Positions 48,051-59,280 of a stretch of DNA of 64,000 nucleotides are shown piece by piece. How positions within the stretch are numbered: position 1 is the stretch's first letter; each line of letters begins with the position of its first letter. The notes under the pieces are model-generated. The model searched no databases. It saw nothing but the letters and a program-made list of their open reading frames with translations, and was not told the DNA's origin. Source of the DNA: Opisthocomus hoazin (Eukaryota; Chordata; Aves; Opisthocomiformes; Opisthocomidae); contig NC_134418.1 in assembly GCF_030867145.1 (NCBI RefSeq), positions 2,501-66,500 on the forward strand. Direction: 5' to 3'. Made by a program: the position numbers and the translations under genes.

Positions 48051-48700
48051 CAGGCCACTACAAGAGAGGAGAAAAGTGACAGATGGCTGGACAGCGGCAG
48101 TGTAACAAGAAAGCACGAAGCAGGGAAAGGGACAGCGAGAGAAGGATGGGGACAGGCAGTCCCACAGAGATGGAGAAACGAAGAGCAGCAGCAGAAAGAA
48201 GAGGGAGCAGAACATAGACCAAAAATGAAGAACGGGGAGCAGGAAGGAGATGCCAAAAAAAAAAAAACCCTGCAGCATGACAGAGGAAAAAAGAATAGCG
48301 GCAGGGACCTGGGCAAAGAGAGATAAGGAAATAGAATAGAATAGACATGGAGAAAGCAGTAGATCTGTGACGCGCTACGGAGCCGAGAAGGAAGGCCTCG
48401 AATCAAGGGACAAGGAGCCAGACAGAGAGCACCAAAGACAGCAAAAGTACTCACAGGCTATGGGACAGAGAAGAAGAAAAGCAATACTTCTAACCGGGAG
48501 GTAAACAGAAAGAGGGAAAGAAGGAAAAAAATGCCACGGGCTGCAGGGCAGAAAGAGGGAGGATCTAAAAAGATGGGGACAAGTCAGAGACAGATGGAGA
48601 AAGAAGGTACACAAGAGCAGAAAAAAAAACTAATCGTAGCAGTGTGGGAAAGAGAGCAAGCCAGGGGAGGGACTGGGATGCAGAAGAGGGGTGACAGGGC
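48051..48700. repeat. A/G-rich minisatellite, part 1
   Basis: Irregular repeats of GGGACAG-GAGCAGGACAGAGA-like phrases. Long frames on the minus strand (up to 162 codons, Ser/Leu/Pro/Cys-rich) arise because the complement is C/T-rich. No gene. Confidence 0.7.
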
Positions 48701-48720
48701 CCCGAGGGCCCAGGACTCAC

Positions 48721-48803
48721 CGCAGCTCTCGCTCTCGGTGCTGCCAGGAGACTTTGACACTTCAGATGCTTCTCTCTCCTTCTCTCTTCCCTTCTTCTTC
48801 TGT
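48721..48803 (-). other. Exon-like segment, copy 2
   Basis: On the minus strand reads KKKGREKEREASEVSKSPG then STESESCG and meets the donor GTGAGTCC (exon edge at 48,721). The paralogue at 51,472 keeps the same frame and donor. The acceptor is not clear. Could be one exon of an unknown gene copied with its surrounding minisatellite. Confidence 0.45.
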
Positions 48804-48930
48804 AACTCCAATCGTTTGGCTCTTCTCCACCTGAGAGTAAATGCATGTGGGTGTCTTATAACTCATACAACATGCAGCTTGCTAGACAATAAGCCTCACA
48901 CGCACACTACATGCAGGAATAGGACAGAGA

Positions 48931-49010
48931 AAAAGAGAATGTGATGAGTGGGAAGCAGAACACACAGATCGAGAGAAAACTTGAATCAGAGGAATAAACG
49001 AGGCAGGAAA
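48931..49010. other. Empty-site paralogue of the CR1 insertion
   Basis: CAGAACACACAGATCGAGAG then AAAACTTGAATCAGAGGAAT is continuous here. The paralogous stretch at 51,705-52,790 has the same left and right flanks split by the CR1 element. Confidence 0.75.
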
Positions 49011-49039
49011 GAGAGATAAAGAAGCCAGAGGAAAGAGCC

Positions 49040-49815
49040 TTTCTAGCCTCTACTTGCTCCCCCGGTCTCCCACCCCTCTGCAGCCTCCCACCCCTTTCCG
49101 GCCTCTACTCTAGCCCCCGGCCTCCCACCCCGCTGCAGCCTCCCACCCCTTTCCGGCCTCTCTTTCTTTCTGGCCTCTACTCTCGCCCCCGGCCTCCCAC
49201 CCCTCTGCAGCCTCGCACCCCTTTCTGGCCTCCTTTTCTTTCTGGCCTCTACTCTCGCCCCCCCCCCCCCCCCCCCCGGCCTCCCACCTCTTTCCAGCCT
49301 CGTTTTCTTTCTGGCCTCTACTCTCACCCCCGGCCTCCCACCCCTTTCCAGCCTCCTGTCTTTCTGGCCTGTACTCACTTCCCCCAACCTTCCACCCCTC
49401 TGCAGCCTCCCACCTCCTAGTTTTATGGCCTCTACTCGCCCCCCCGGCCTCCCACTTCCTATTTTTCTCGCTCTACTTAACCCATCCTCCCACCTCTTTC
49501 CGGCCTCCTTTTTTTTCTGGCCTCTACTCTTGTCCCCAGCCTCATATTTTTCTGGCCTCTACTCACCCCCCAGGGCCTCCCACCCCGCTGCAGCTTCCCA
49601 CCCCTTTCCAGTCTCCTATTTTTCTGGCCTCTACTCAGCCCCTCGCCCCCCTCCGGCCTCCCACCCTTCGTCAGCCTCCCACCCCCCATTTTGCTGTCCT
49701 CTACTTAACGCAGTTTCCCAGCCCTCTGCAACCTCCTACCCCTTTCCAGCCTCCACTCGCCCTCCTCCCAGCTTCCCACCCTTTTTCAGCCTCCCACTCC
49801 CATCCCCTACAGTGC
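49040..49815. repeat. C/T-rich minisatellite array
   Basis: Repeats of GGCCTCTACTCGCCCCC, GGCCTCCCACCCC and CTGCAGCCTCCCACC at 35-76 bp spacing (about a dozen copies of the first phrase). A run of about 20 C residues lies near 49,257-49,277. Frames in it are repeat artefacts. A reverse-oriented copy lies at 53,565-53,905. Confidence 0.9.
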
Positions 49816-49844
49816 AGAACACACAGACAGAGAGAGAAAAATGA

Positions 49845-51350
49845 CAGGGAACAGGAAAAAAGGTACTAAGAAACAAAGAAAGAATCAGATGAAGGGGGTG
49901 ATTTGGGTTGGAACCCCAACACAAACCAGCAAGGGACTAGAGGACAGAGAGAGAGGAGGAGAAGAAAGGGCCAGGAAGCAGGACAGAGAAGGAGAGAAAA
50001 GCAAAAAGGGAGAGCCGGCTGGACAGGGAGGTACACTAAGAAATAACCAGACAGGCAGCAGGATAGAGAGACAGAAAAACTGGAACAGGAAGCAGGACAG
50101 AGGAACGGCGAGAGGAAACAAGGGCCAGGGAGCAGAACAGCAGTGGAGAAAGAGGCACTGGGGCAGTAGGATAGAAAAAGAAGGAAGGAAGGAAAGGCCA
50201 GAAGAAGGACAGGGAATAATAGCAAAGGGAGAGGAGGACAAGGAGCAGGACAGATTGTCAGAGAAAGACAGGGAGCGGGACAAGGCAATACTGAGAGAGA
50301 AGAAGGGGACAGGGAGGCAGGATAAAGTGAAAGACAGGCAAAACTAAGAGACATGGGAGCAGGACAGAGATGGAGGGGGGAAAAGCCTCAGCTGGGCAGC
50401 AGGGAAGAAGGGGAAAAAAAGCACTGGGCTGCAGGACAGAGGGAGAAATTAAAACACAGACACAGGGAGCAGGACAGAATGACAGAGAGAGAAAAGGGAC
50501 AGAGAGCAGGACAGCACTGGGAGGACAGTGGGAGAGAGGTATGAAGAAAGAAAAAAATACCGAGGAAGAGAGAAAGGAGAAAAGGGACAGCTAGCTGTAC
50601 AGGGGGATAGAAAAAGAAAGGATGGGAGAGCGAATGGTGCAGAGAGAGAAAGGCAGAAAAAGCCATGAGAGGAAGCAGGGCACAACGACAGCAAGAAGAA
50701 AAAGGAAAGGGACAGGCATCTAGACAGAGACAGAGAAAAAAAGCAGCAGGGACACAGGAAAAGACACAGAAAGAGCAGGGCACAGAAAGATAGATCAGGA
50801 CAGTGGCAGGATGGAGATGGAGAAGAAACACCCGGGATGGTCAACAGGACAGAAAGGAATAGGCATATGGGCAGGCAGTGGGACGAATGGATACACTGAG
50901 AAACAACAGGACAGGATGCAAGACAGAGCAACAGACCATAATAACGATAACGAGAGAGAAAGACATAGACTGTGAGAAGCACGTAGTGTGTCAGAAAAAA
51001 TGAGAAGTATATTAGGAGCTCTGCAAAGAGACGGAGTATGGAGAAAAAAACAAAGGGGGCCAGGGAGCAGCGCAAATGGTCAGAGAGAGTAAGACATGAA
51101 CAGGAAGGAGGACGGGAACAGTGAGATACATGATGAAAAAAACAGCGACAGTGAGCTAGACAAAAGGATACAGAGAGAAAGAGAAGGAAGGAGGAGGAAG
51201 AGGAATAAGAAGGCAGGGACATAGAGTAGCATGTACAGGCGCAAAGGAGAACACCAACAGGGAACAGGGCAGAGAAATTGTGGAGGGAGAAAAAGAGGGA
51301 GAGGGAGCAGGACGCAAAACATAAACAGAAGAGGGGATGTATGGGGAAAT
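49845..51350. repeat. A/G-rich minisatellite, part 2
   Basis: Continues the GGGAGCAGGACAGAGAGACAG theme with irregular spacing over 1.5 kb. The 168-codon plus frame and 257-codon minus frame are composition effects (Lys/Glu/Gln/Gly on plus, Ser/Leu/Cys/Pro on minus). Confidence 0.8.
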
Positions 51351-51471
51351 TAAAAAAAAAAAAAAAATAAAAAAAATCATAGCATCACAGCACTGTAGGA
51401 AAGAGAGGGGGCCATGGCGGGGCTTGGGATGCAGAAGAGGGGCAACAGGGCCCCAAGGGCCTGGGACTCAC

Positions 51472-51548
51472 CGCAGCTCTCGCTCTCAGCGTTGCCAGGA
51501 GACACTGCTGCTTCAGATGCTTCTCTCTCCTTCTCTCCTTCCTTTTCC
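51472..51548 (-). other. Exon-like segment, copy 3
   Basis: Minus strand reads GEKEREASEAAVSPG then NAESESCG up to the donor GTGAGTCCCAGG (edge at 51,472). Flanks are similar to copy 2 for at least 100 bases each side, so the duplication covers more than the exon. Confidence 0.45.
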
Positions 51549-51726
51549 GTAAGTCCAGTGACTTGTCTGTCCTCCAGCCAAGAGAAAACACGCATGTCTC
51601 GCAGCTCTAACGAGACGAGGCTCCCTAGACATACAGCCTCACTCTCCAATGTACTATGCACAGGAACAGGAAAGAGGGAAAGAGAGAGAGTACGATGAGC
51701 GGGCAGCAGAACAGACAGATCAAGAG

Positions 51727-52760
51727 GGAATCATGGAATCATCAAGGTTGGAAAAGACCTCGAAGATCATCAAGTCCAGCTGTCAACACAACAACATCAT
51801 GCCTGCTAAACCACGCCCTGAAGTGCCATATCTACATATTTTTTGAACACCTCCAGGGATGGGGACTCCACCACTTCCCTGGGCAGCCTGTTCCAACGCT
51901 TCACAACTTTCAGTTAAGAAATTTTACCTAATCTCCAATCTAAACCTCCTCTGGTGCAACTTGAGGTCATTTCCTCTCGTCCTATTGCTAGTTACTTGGG
52001 AGAAGAGACCAACACCCACTTCACTACAACCTCCTTTCAGGTAGCTGTAGAGAACAGTAAGGTCTCCCCTCAGCCTCCTCTTCTCCAGACTAAACAACCC
52101 CAGTTCCCTCAGCCACTCCTCGTAAGACTTCTTCTTTAGAGCCCTCACCGGCCTCATTGCTCTTCCCTGGACGTGGTCCAGCAACTCAGTGTCCTTCTTG
52201 TACTGAGGGGCCCAAAACCAAACACAGTACTCGAGGTGCCGCCTCACCAGTGCCAAGTACAGGGGCACGATCATGGCCCTACTCCAGCTGGCCACACTAT
52301 CCCCGATGCAAGCCGGATGCCGTTGGCCTCCTTGGCCACCTGGGCACACTGCTGGCTCATGTTCAGCTGGCTGTCAACCAACACCCCCAGGTCCTTTTCC
52401 ACCGGGCAGCTCTCCAGCCACTCTTCCCCAACCCTGTAGCGTTGCATGGGGTTGTTGTGACCCAAGGGCAGGACCTGGCACTTGGCCCTGTTGTTGAACC
52501 TCACACAATTCGCCTCGTCCCATTGATCCAGTCTGTCCAGATCACTCTGCAGAGCCTTCCTACCCGCAAGCAGATCGACACTCCTGCCCAACTTGGTATC
52601 ATCTGCAAACTTACTGAGGGAGCACTCAATCCCCCCAGCCAGATCATTGATAAAAGTATTAAACAAGACTGGCCCCAAAATGGAGCCCTGGAAAACTCCG
52701 CACGTGACCGGCCACCAGCTGGGTTTAACTCCATTCACCACCACTCTCTGTGCTCAGCCT
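51727..52760 (-). mobile_element. CR1 LINE, 5'-truncated
   Basis: Minus strand carries the last third of CR1 ORF2: [24 protein letters not shown] (the FADD active site), [54 protein letters not shown]. It then has the conserved CR1 3' end (AAGGTTGGAAAAGACCT). A frameshift near 52,310 and stops break it. 5' truncation at about 52,757 is typical of CR1. CR1 is the dominant LINE in birds and other reptiles. The empty paralogous site is at 48,931-49,010. Confidence 0.95.
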
Positions 52761-52789
52761 GAGAAATTTAATCAGAGTAATAAAGAAGG

Positions 52790-53340
52790 CAGAAGGGAGA
52801 GAAAAACACAGGGAACAAGCCAGAGGGAAAGGTGTGTAAGGGGGGGACACACAGATCAGGACAAAGAGGTGGAGAAAGACAAAAAAAGTGATGGGGTGCG
52901 GGATGAGAAAAAAGGCCAAGGAACAGGACAGAGGGGAGTAACGGGACAGTGAGCCGGACAGGGGCATATAGCAAGAAACAAAGGGACAGGCAGCACTGTG
53001 GAGATGTACAGACAAAGAGTTACAGGGAGGATGGAGGACAGAGAGAATAAGAGAAAAGGGACAGCGAGCGAGGCAGAGATGGAGAAAGAAATGCTGGTGA
53101 CAGAGAGACGGGGAGGAGAGCAACTGGATAGAGGCAGAGAGAGGGAGAAAGGAAGAAAAAAATAGCCATGAGTAGAAGGTCAGAGGGACAAGGAAAAGAC
53201 AGGAGGAAGGATAGAGCGACAGAGAGCTAGACAGAAAGATACTGTGAAATAGAGAGCAACAGGGAGCAGGATGCTGGGATAGACAGCAAACGAAAGCAAC
53301 AGAGAGAATGCTAGATCCTGGGACAAGAATATTGACTAGA
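52790..53340. repeat. A/G-rich minisatellite, part 3
   Basis: GGGACAGGCAGC, GACAGAGAGA and related phrases, as in part 2. No gene. Confidence 0.75.
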
Positions 53341-53564
53341 GAGCTGCTGGCGTGAACTTACCTCACCCTGTAAATACGATGAGCCAGAAGCAGTGCCCCG
53401 ATTGCTCCAGAGCCCCTTCGGACATAGCTGTTGATACAGATGGCTGGGGCCAGCAATAGCTGTTTGGTCTAATTTAGAAAGGACATGTTTAACAGCATTG
53501 CCAACACCCTTGGATAGCTAGAATGGGCCCCATCCAGCAATGTATTCGTACTCCCTTACTTCAC
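53341..53564. other. Unannotated spacer
   Basis: Short single-copy-like stretch. No open frame or repeat recognised. Confidence 0.4.
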
Positions 53565-53905
53565 AAAAAGGCGTGGGAGACCAGGGGGAGCAAGTAGAGG
53601 CCAGAAAAATTGGAGGCCGAAAAGGGGTGTGAGCGCAGAGTGCAAGTAAAGGCTAGAAGAAATTGGAGGCTGAAAAGTCGTGGGGGCCAAAAACTGGTGG
53701 GAGGCCAGAAAAATTGGAGGCTGAAAAGGCGTGGGAGGCCAGAGGGCAACTAGAAGCCAGAAAAAAGTGAAGGCTGCAAAGCGCTGGGAGGCTGGTGGGT
53801 GGGTAGAGGCCTAAAAGGGACAGGAGGCCAGGGGGCAAGTAAAAGCCAGAAAAAAGTGGAGGCTGCAAAGGGGTGGGAGGCCATAAAAATTGGAGGCCAG
53901 TATTT
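53565..53905. repeat. C/T-rich minisatellite, reverse copy
   Basis: Plus strand repeats GGCAAGTAGAGGCCAGAAAAA, TTGGAGGCTGAAAAG and GTGGGAGGCCA, which are the reverse complement of the array at 49,040-49,815. The two arrays flank the minisatellite and CR1 region in opposite orientation. Confidence 0.85.
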
Positions 53906-54365
53906 TCAGACAGCTCTCTTCCTTCCTCTTCCTTAATATGCTACATATTAATAAGGCCCTGCCTCTTTTCATGTGGATCTCAAAGTGAAGAGCTCATACG
54001 CTGAAACTTCAGTTCACTCTGTCTCACCTTCAGAAGCAGCGGGTTCAGACGTCGGATGGCCAGGTTTAAGTAGCGGAACACAACAATGCCACAAAAAGAC
54101 AGGGGTGGGAAGCAATAAAAGGCACACTTTTCTCCATGAACAGAGTATCACATTGAGATTGGGAATCATAGTAATTTCCAGAAGTCTAGTGGAGAAAAAA
54201 GGATGGGATCCCAAGACAGCAAGTCAACCTCAACAACTGCAAGAGAGAGGATGTGTGAATGACATCAGCTGCCATCAGAAAGCAGACAGCCCAAGGGATG
54301 TGGTGGTAGGAGCACCAGGAGAAGAGGAAGCACTTGCAGGAACCAAGATTCCACCTACGGCAGAG
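53906..54365. other. Unannotated spacer
   Basis: No gene recognised. A 134-codon plus-strand frame (53,973-54,377) has no known motif. Confidence 0.4.
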
Positions 54366-54850
54366 AGAATAAAATGACAGGGAGCAGGGCAGAGATGGGG
54401 AAAGAAACGTTGGCGACAGAGAGAGGAGGAGGAGAGTGACCAGATGAAGGCAGAGAGATAGAGAAAGAAAGTAAAAATTAATGATGGGTAGCAAGCCAGA
54501 GGGACAAGGAAAAGACAGGAGGAAGGACAGAGTGATTGAGAAAACAGGTGAGGGACAGGACGCCAGAAAGAAAGATACTGTGAAAGAGAGCGCGACAGGG
54601 AGCAGGACGCTGGGACAGACAGCAAAAGAGAGCAACAGAGAAAACAGGGACTGAGAGCAAGACCGAGGGGTGAAGCAATAAATAATAGGGCTGGGGAGCA
54701 GGACAGCAGAAGAGAGACACAGAGAAGGGGGACACATGACAACTGCAAATTGAGAGGCAGAAGAGCACAGAGGGTCACAGAGAAAAAGAGAGGGATGGAA
54801 GAAAGAAAAACAAGATGAGGAAGAAGGACTGAAGAGCAGAGAGAAAATAG
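54366..54850. repeat. A/G-rich minisatellite, part 4
   Basis: Same GGGAGCAGGACAGAGA-type repeats. It ends abruptly where array 2 begins (CACATGATGAACTGCTCG). Minus-strand frames of 241 and 221 codons span it and are artefacts of composition. Confidence 0.75.
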
Positions 54851-55740
54851 CATCCGAGTCACATGATGAACTGCTCGTATGCAAAGAGCAACACAGACAT
54901 CGAGATGCCAAGAAGGTCTATGGCACACAACACAGACCACACAAATGACACACCACCACAGACACAGGCTGGAACTGCCCTGCCCACTTGGGCTGAAGAC
55001 AAACCCCTTTCCATTTACCCTCCCAAAGGGACCTGATCCGGGACAGCCCTCTCCCCTATACCAACTTCACAACACCTTCCTGCAATGCCCAGCCATAGTC
55101 CCCTCCCTCCAGACCCTCTCCAGCCCCTGCAACTCAACTTAGCTTTCAGAGGGCGAAGGGTCTGAATCCATCCTCGACAAGAAAACAAATCAGCTAACTG
55201 GGATGCTCCTGCAGCCACCAGGTTCCGCTTTGTCATCTGGAAAAAAAAAAAGAAAACACCACACCACCACAAAACCCAGAAACAGTTCTGACAGTAAGCA
55301 TCCCACTGGCCAATGCAAACATCTTCCACAACAACCTTCTTTTCAGAAGCACCAGGGCACTCTAACTCAACTGCTCATTTCAGAGTCAGACGCTGTGGTC
55401 ATCATCACTTCTGGTACCTAACATACCACGAGACACAAAGTTACCACTGCAGTCACGAGAAGTCACCCGCCCCACCTTGCTACCACCCCAGCTGACCTCA
55501 AACACTCGTCCAATGCCAGAGGCAGCACCTACATTCCCTGGAAAAAAAAAAAAAAAACAACAAGAGAGAGATACACCTCACTGAGTTGCTGCACAATACT
55601 TTGCTCTTAGAACCAGATCACAACAGCCTCACCTTCTCGGACCTCTAGTTACCATGCTGCTTCAATGTTCCGAGGCTATGTGCAGCACCTGCAAAAAAAT
55701 TCCAACAAAACAGCACATGCTGAGATACTGCCCAAAACCA
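54851..55740 (-). pseudogene. Truncated short cassette unit
   Basis: A at about 55,637-55,692 with TAG/CAT changes. B near 55,500-55,545 has a long T-tract acceptor (TTTTTTTTTTTTTTCCAG). C near 55,375-55,420 has a weakened donor. D begins ATGACAAAGCGGAACCTG near 55,238 and runs to a stop near 55,017, reading ERAVPDQVPLGG at its end. The X region is mostly missing. Confidence 0.5.
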
Positions 55741-57190
55741 CAGACTGCCCTTGCCAATTTCTGTCTCCTGCTCCTGTATGTGGGATGCATGCCCACCCTG
55801 CCCATGCTGTTTACAGGTTCCCTGGTTGCCCTGGGCAGAGCAGCTCCAAGATAAACACACACACAGGCACAGAACAACAGTACACACACCACCTCAAACA
55901 ATGGGATTCAAAGAAGAGAGAAAACTTGCCGCAAGAAGAATGACTCCCTGACGGGAGACACTGTCGGGCAAGAAAACCAACAGGGCCACGATGGCCCAGA
56001 ACAAGGAGGCTCTACGGCAGCCCCAGAAAAGAGTCAGACAGAGTGGTCCATTACAGTAAGTTGCACTCAAAGCTGAAACGATGGACGTGCAAGAAGACCG
56101 GCTTCAAGACGTAAGAACTTAAATATGCAGGGAAGAAGTCCCACAGCCCACGAAAATGGACTGCTAGAGAGAAGAGCTGCTGACACGGCCTGGGATGACA
56201 CTGCAAAAGGAGAACCAATGGGAAACTTCCAAGACATGACACTGATCCACGCTTTACGCTTGTAAAGCAAGAAGAGAAGCACCCAATTGGCATTATGCCG
56301 ATGAGTACGGGCATTCCAGACCCCACGGATGGCATCCAAGTCACATGATGAGCTGCTTGTATGCAAAGAGCAACATAGACATCAAGATCCCAGGAAGGTC
56401 TGTGATACAGAAGACAGACCACACAAATGACAAAACACCACAGACACAGGATGGAACTGCCCTGCCCACTTGGGCTGAAGAGAAACCCCTTCCCTTGACC
56501 CGCCCAAAGGGGCCTGTTCCTGGACAGCCCGCTCCCCTACACTATCTTCACAAGCCCTCCCCACAATGCCCAAGTGTGGTCCCCTCCCTCCAGACCCTCC
56601 CCAGCCCCTGCAACCCAACTTAGCTTTCACGGGGCCAGGGGTCTGACTCCATCCTCGACCGAAAATGCATCTGGGATGCTCCTGCAGTCAACAGGTTGCG
56701 CTTCTTCACTGCAGAAAGAAAAAACCCAGAAACAGTGCTGACAGTAAGCATCACATTGGCCAAGACCAACCTCTTCCACAACAACCCTCTCCGCAGAAGC
56801 ACCGGGGTGCTCCGCTCACCTGCTCATTCCAGAGGCAGACGCTGTGGCCAACATTGCTTCTGCTGCCTAAGATACCAAGAGACACAAAATTACCCTTGCG
56901 CCCGTGACAAATCACCCACCCCACGCTCCTCCTCGCTGCCACCCCAGCTCACCTCAAATATTTGTCCAATGCCAAATGCAGCCCACACAGCCCCTGCAAA
57001 ACCAAGAGAGACACCACTCACTGAGCTGCTGCACTATAATTTGCTCTTACACACTGACCCGGCACACAACCGCCTCACCTTCTCAGATCTCTTGTCGGGA
57101 TGCTGCTTCCACCTCTGAGACTATGTGCAGCACCCACAATAAAATCAAAGCAAACAGCACATGCTGAGATACTGCCCAAAACCAAAGCCT
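55741..57190 (-). pseudogene. Short cassette unit in array 2
   Basis: A-B-C-D-X. The D frame contains SVGERAVQEQAPLGGSREG (56,382-56,630), almost the same phrase as in the 10.4-kb unit of array 1. Conservation of this phrase between distant units supports an ancestral coding exon. A is frameshifted by one base near 57,110. Confidence 0.5.
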
Positions 57191-59280
57191 GCCTGCATCA
57201 CTTCCAATCTCCTGCTCCTTTACCTTGGCTGCTCACCCACCCTGGCCCTGCCATTTACAGGTTCCCTGGTTGCCCTGGGCAGAGCAGCTCCAAGCCAAAA
57301 CACACACAGGCACAGACAGACACTACACAGAAGACCACAAACAATGGGCTTCAAAGAAGAGAGAAAACTCTCCTCCACAAGAAGGAGGACTCCCTGATGG
57401 GTGATACCGTCGGACAAGAAGACCTACAGGGCCGCGGCAGCCCAAAGCATGGCGCCTCCATGGCAGCCCCAGTAAAACAGAGTCAGACAGCATGGTCCCT
57501 GGCATGAAGATACAGTCTAAAGAGACGGCGCATGTGCAAGAAGCCCGGCTTCAAGACCTAAGAACATAAGGATGCAGGGAAGAGCTCCCACACTCCATGA
57601 AAATGGACCGCTAGAGAGAAGAGCTGCTGACACAGCCTGGAACGACGCTGCAGAAGAGAACCAACTGGAAACTTCCACACCACGAGACCGATCCACGCTT
57701 TACGCTTGTAAGGCAAGAAGAGAAGCCCCCGCTTGGCTCTATGCCAATGAGTAGGGGCATTCGAGACCCCGGGGTGGTGCCTGATGGGCACAAAGAGCAA
57801 TGAGGATGCTGAGATACAGGTAAGGTCTAAGACACAGAAGACAGATGACAAAAATGAGACAGCACCACAGACGCAGCCTGGAACGCTCCTGCCCAATTGG
57901 GCTGAAGACAAACCCCTTCCTTCCCTTTACATGCCCAAAGGAGCCCGCTGCTGCACAGCCCTCTCCCCTACGCTAACTTTACAAGCCCTCCCTGCAATTC
58001 ACAACCGTGGTCCCCTCCCTCCAGTCCCTCAACTTAGCTTTCAGGGGGCCAGGAGTCTGACTCCATCCTCGACAAAAAGCACGTTGGCTAACTGGGATGC
58101 TCCTGCAGTCGCCTGGTTCCATTTTAGCATCTGAAAAGCAAAACGAGAAGACAACAACACAGACAACACACAGTGCTGACAGTAAGCATCACACTGGCCA
58201 ACGCCAACCTCTTCCACAACCACCTCCTCCTCAGAAGCACCGGGCTGCTCCACTCACCTGCTCATTCCAGAGTCGGACGCTGCGGCCAACATTGCTTCTG
58301 CTACCTAAGATACCAAGAGACACAAAATTACCCTTGCGCCCGTGACAAGTCACCCACCCCACGCTCCTCCTCGGTGCCACCCCAGGTCACCTCAAACAGT
58401 GGTCCAATGCCTAATGCAGCCCACACACACACAGCCCCTGCAAAACCAAGAGACACACACCTCACTGAGGAGCCACACAGTATTTTGCTCTTACACACTG
58501 ACCTGGTCAGCAGCAGCCTCACCATCTCAGACCTCTTGTCAGCATGCTGCTTCACCTTTCCGCGGCTATGTGCGGCACCTACAATAAAATCAAAGCAAAG
58601 AGGACATGCTGAGATAATGCCCAAAACCAAAGCGTGTCCGTACCGATTCCCACTTTCTGCTCCTTCACCTTGGCTGCTGACCCGTGTTGCCCCTGCCATT
58701 TTGCAGGTTGCCACCTCGAAGCTCACATCCCACCTGAAAAACAGGAACAACAAGCGATGCTTAGAACTTCATCAATGCACACTACAATAACTGCTACTTC
58801 AGCCCACGAGTCATGGCCCACCTTGCCTGAGTCACCTCTGTTACCAAGGCTCTGCTTTGCATCTTCAAAACGGAGAACCCAAAACTTATAAGCTAGTCAT
58901 ACAGCCACCAGTCATATCTTCCCTCCAACACCACACACTGACCTTCTTATGGCACTCTACTTGCGTGTCCTCTGTCGCCCTTTGGCACACCGCTCATCCC
59001 TCTGCATCTGTAAAAGCAACATTAAACAAGTCACCCAGATGCAGAACAATAGATGACCAGTCCCAGAAGTCTTGTTTCCATTTACGTTTACCATCTAGAT
59101 TCCAACTACAGCCTGCTATTAATAGCAATCTGGTCATCCCCTGTGTCTCTGCCTAGCGCTACAGAAATAACTCTCCTTGCCCACTGCATATAGGGCTACT
59201 TGGCTCAGAAATGGACTCTACAACTTTTGCCTATGAAGTCTAGGGTTATCTACATGTTAGCCATAGGATCTTATTGTTAT
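57191..59280 (-). pseudogene. Long cassette unit in array 2
   Basis: Carries the only full-length block G (58,682-58,733, 52 nt), open from phase 0 to 1 and reading CELRGGNLQNGRGNT. A (about 58,529-58,584) reads AAHSRGKVKQHADKRSEM. E has TGA where CGA is expected, F is short by 13 nt, B contains an expanded CACACA (minus GTGTGT), and C has two stops. Useful for phase reconstruction, but not functional as read. Confidence 0.55.

Noticed and set aside
50449-51222. 257-codon Ser/Leu/Cys-rich minus-strand frame
   Set aside because: Composition effect: the complement of an A/G-rich minisatellite rarely contains stops. Signal-peptide-like stretches are everywhere in it.
54186-54940. 241- and 221-codon minus-strand frames
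   Set aside because: Two frames overlap the same A/G-rich minisatellite and both look hydrophobic for compositional reasons.
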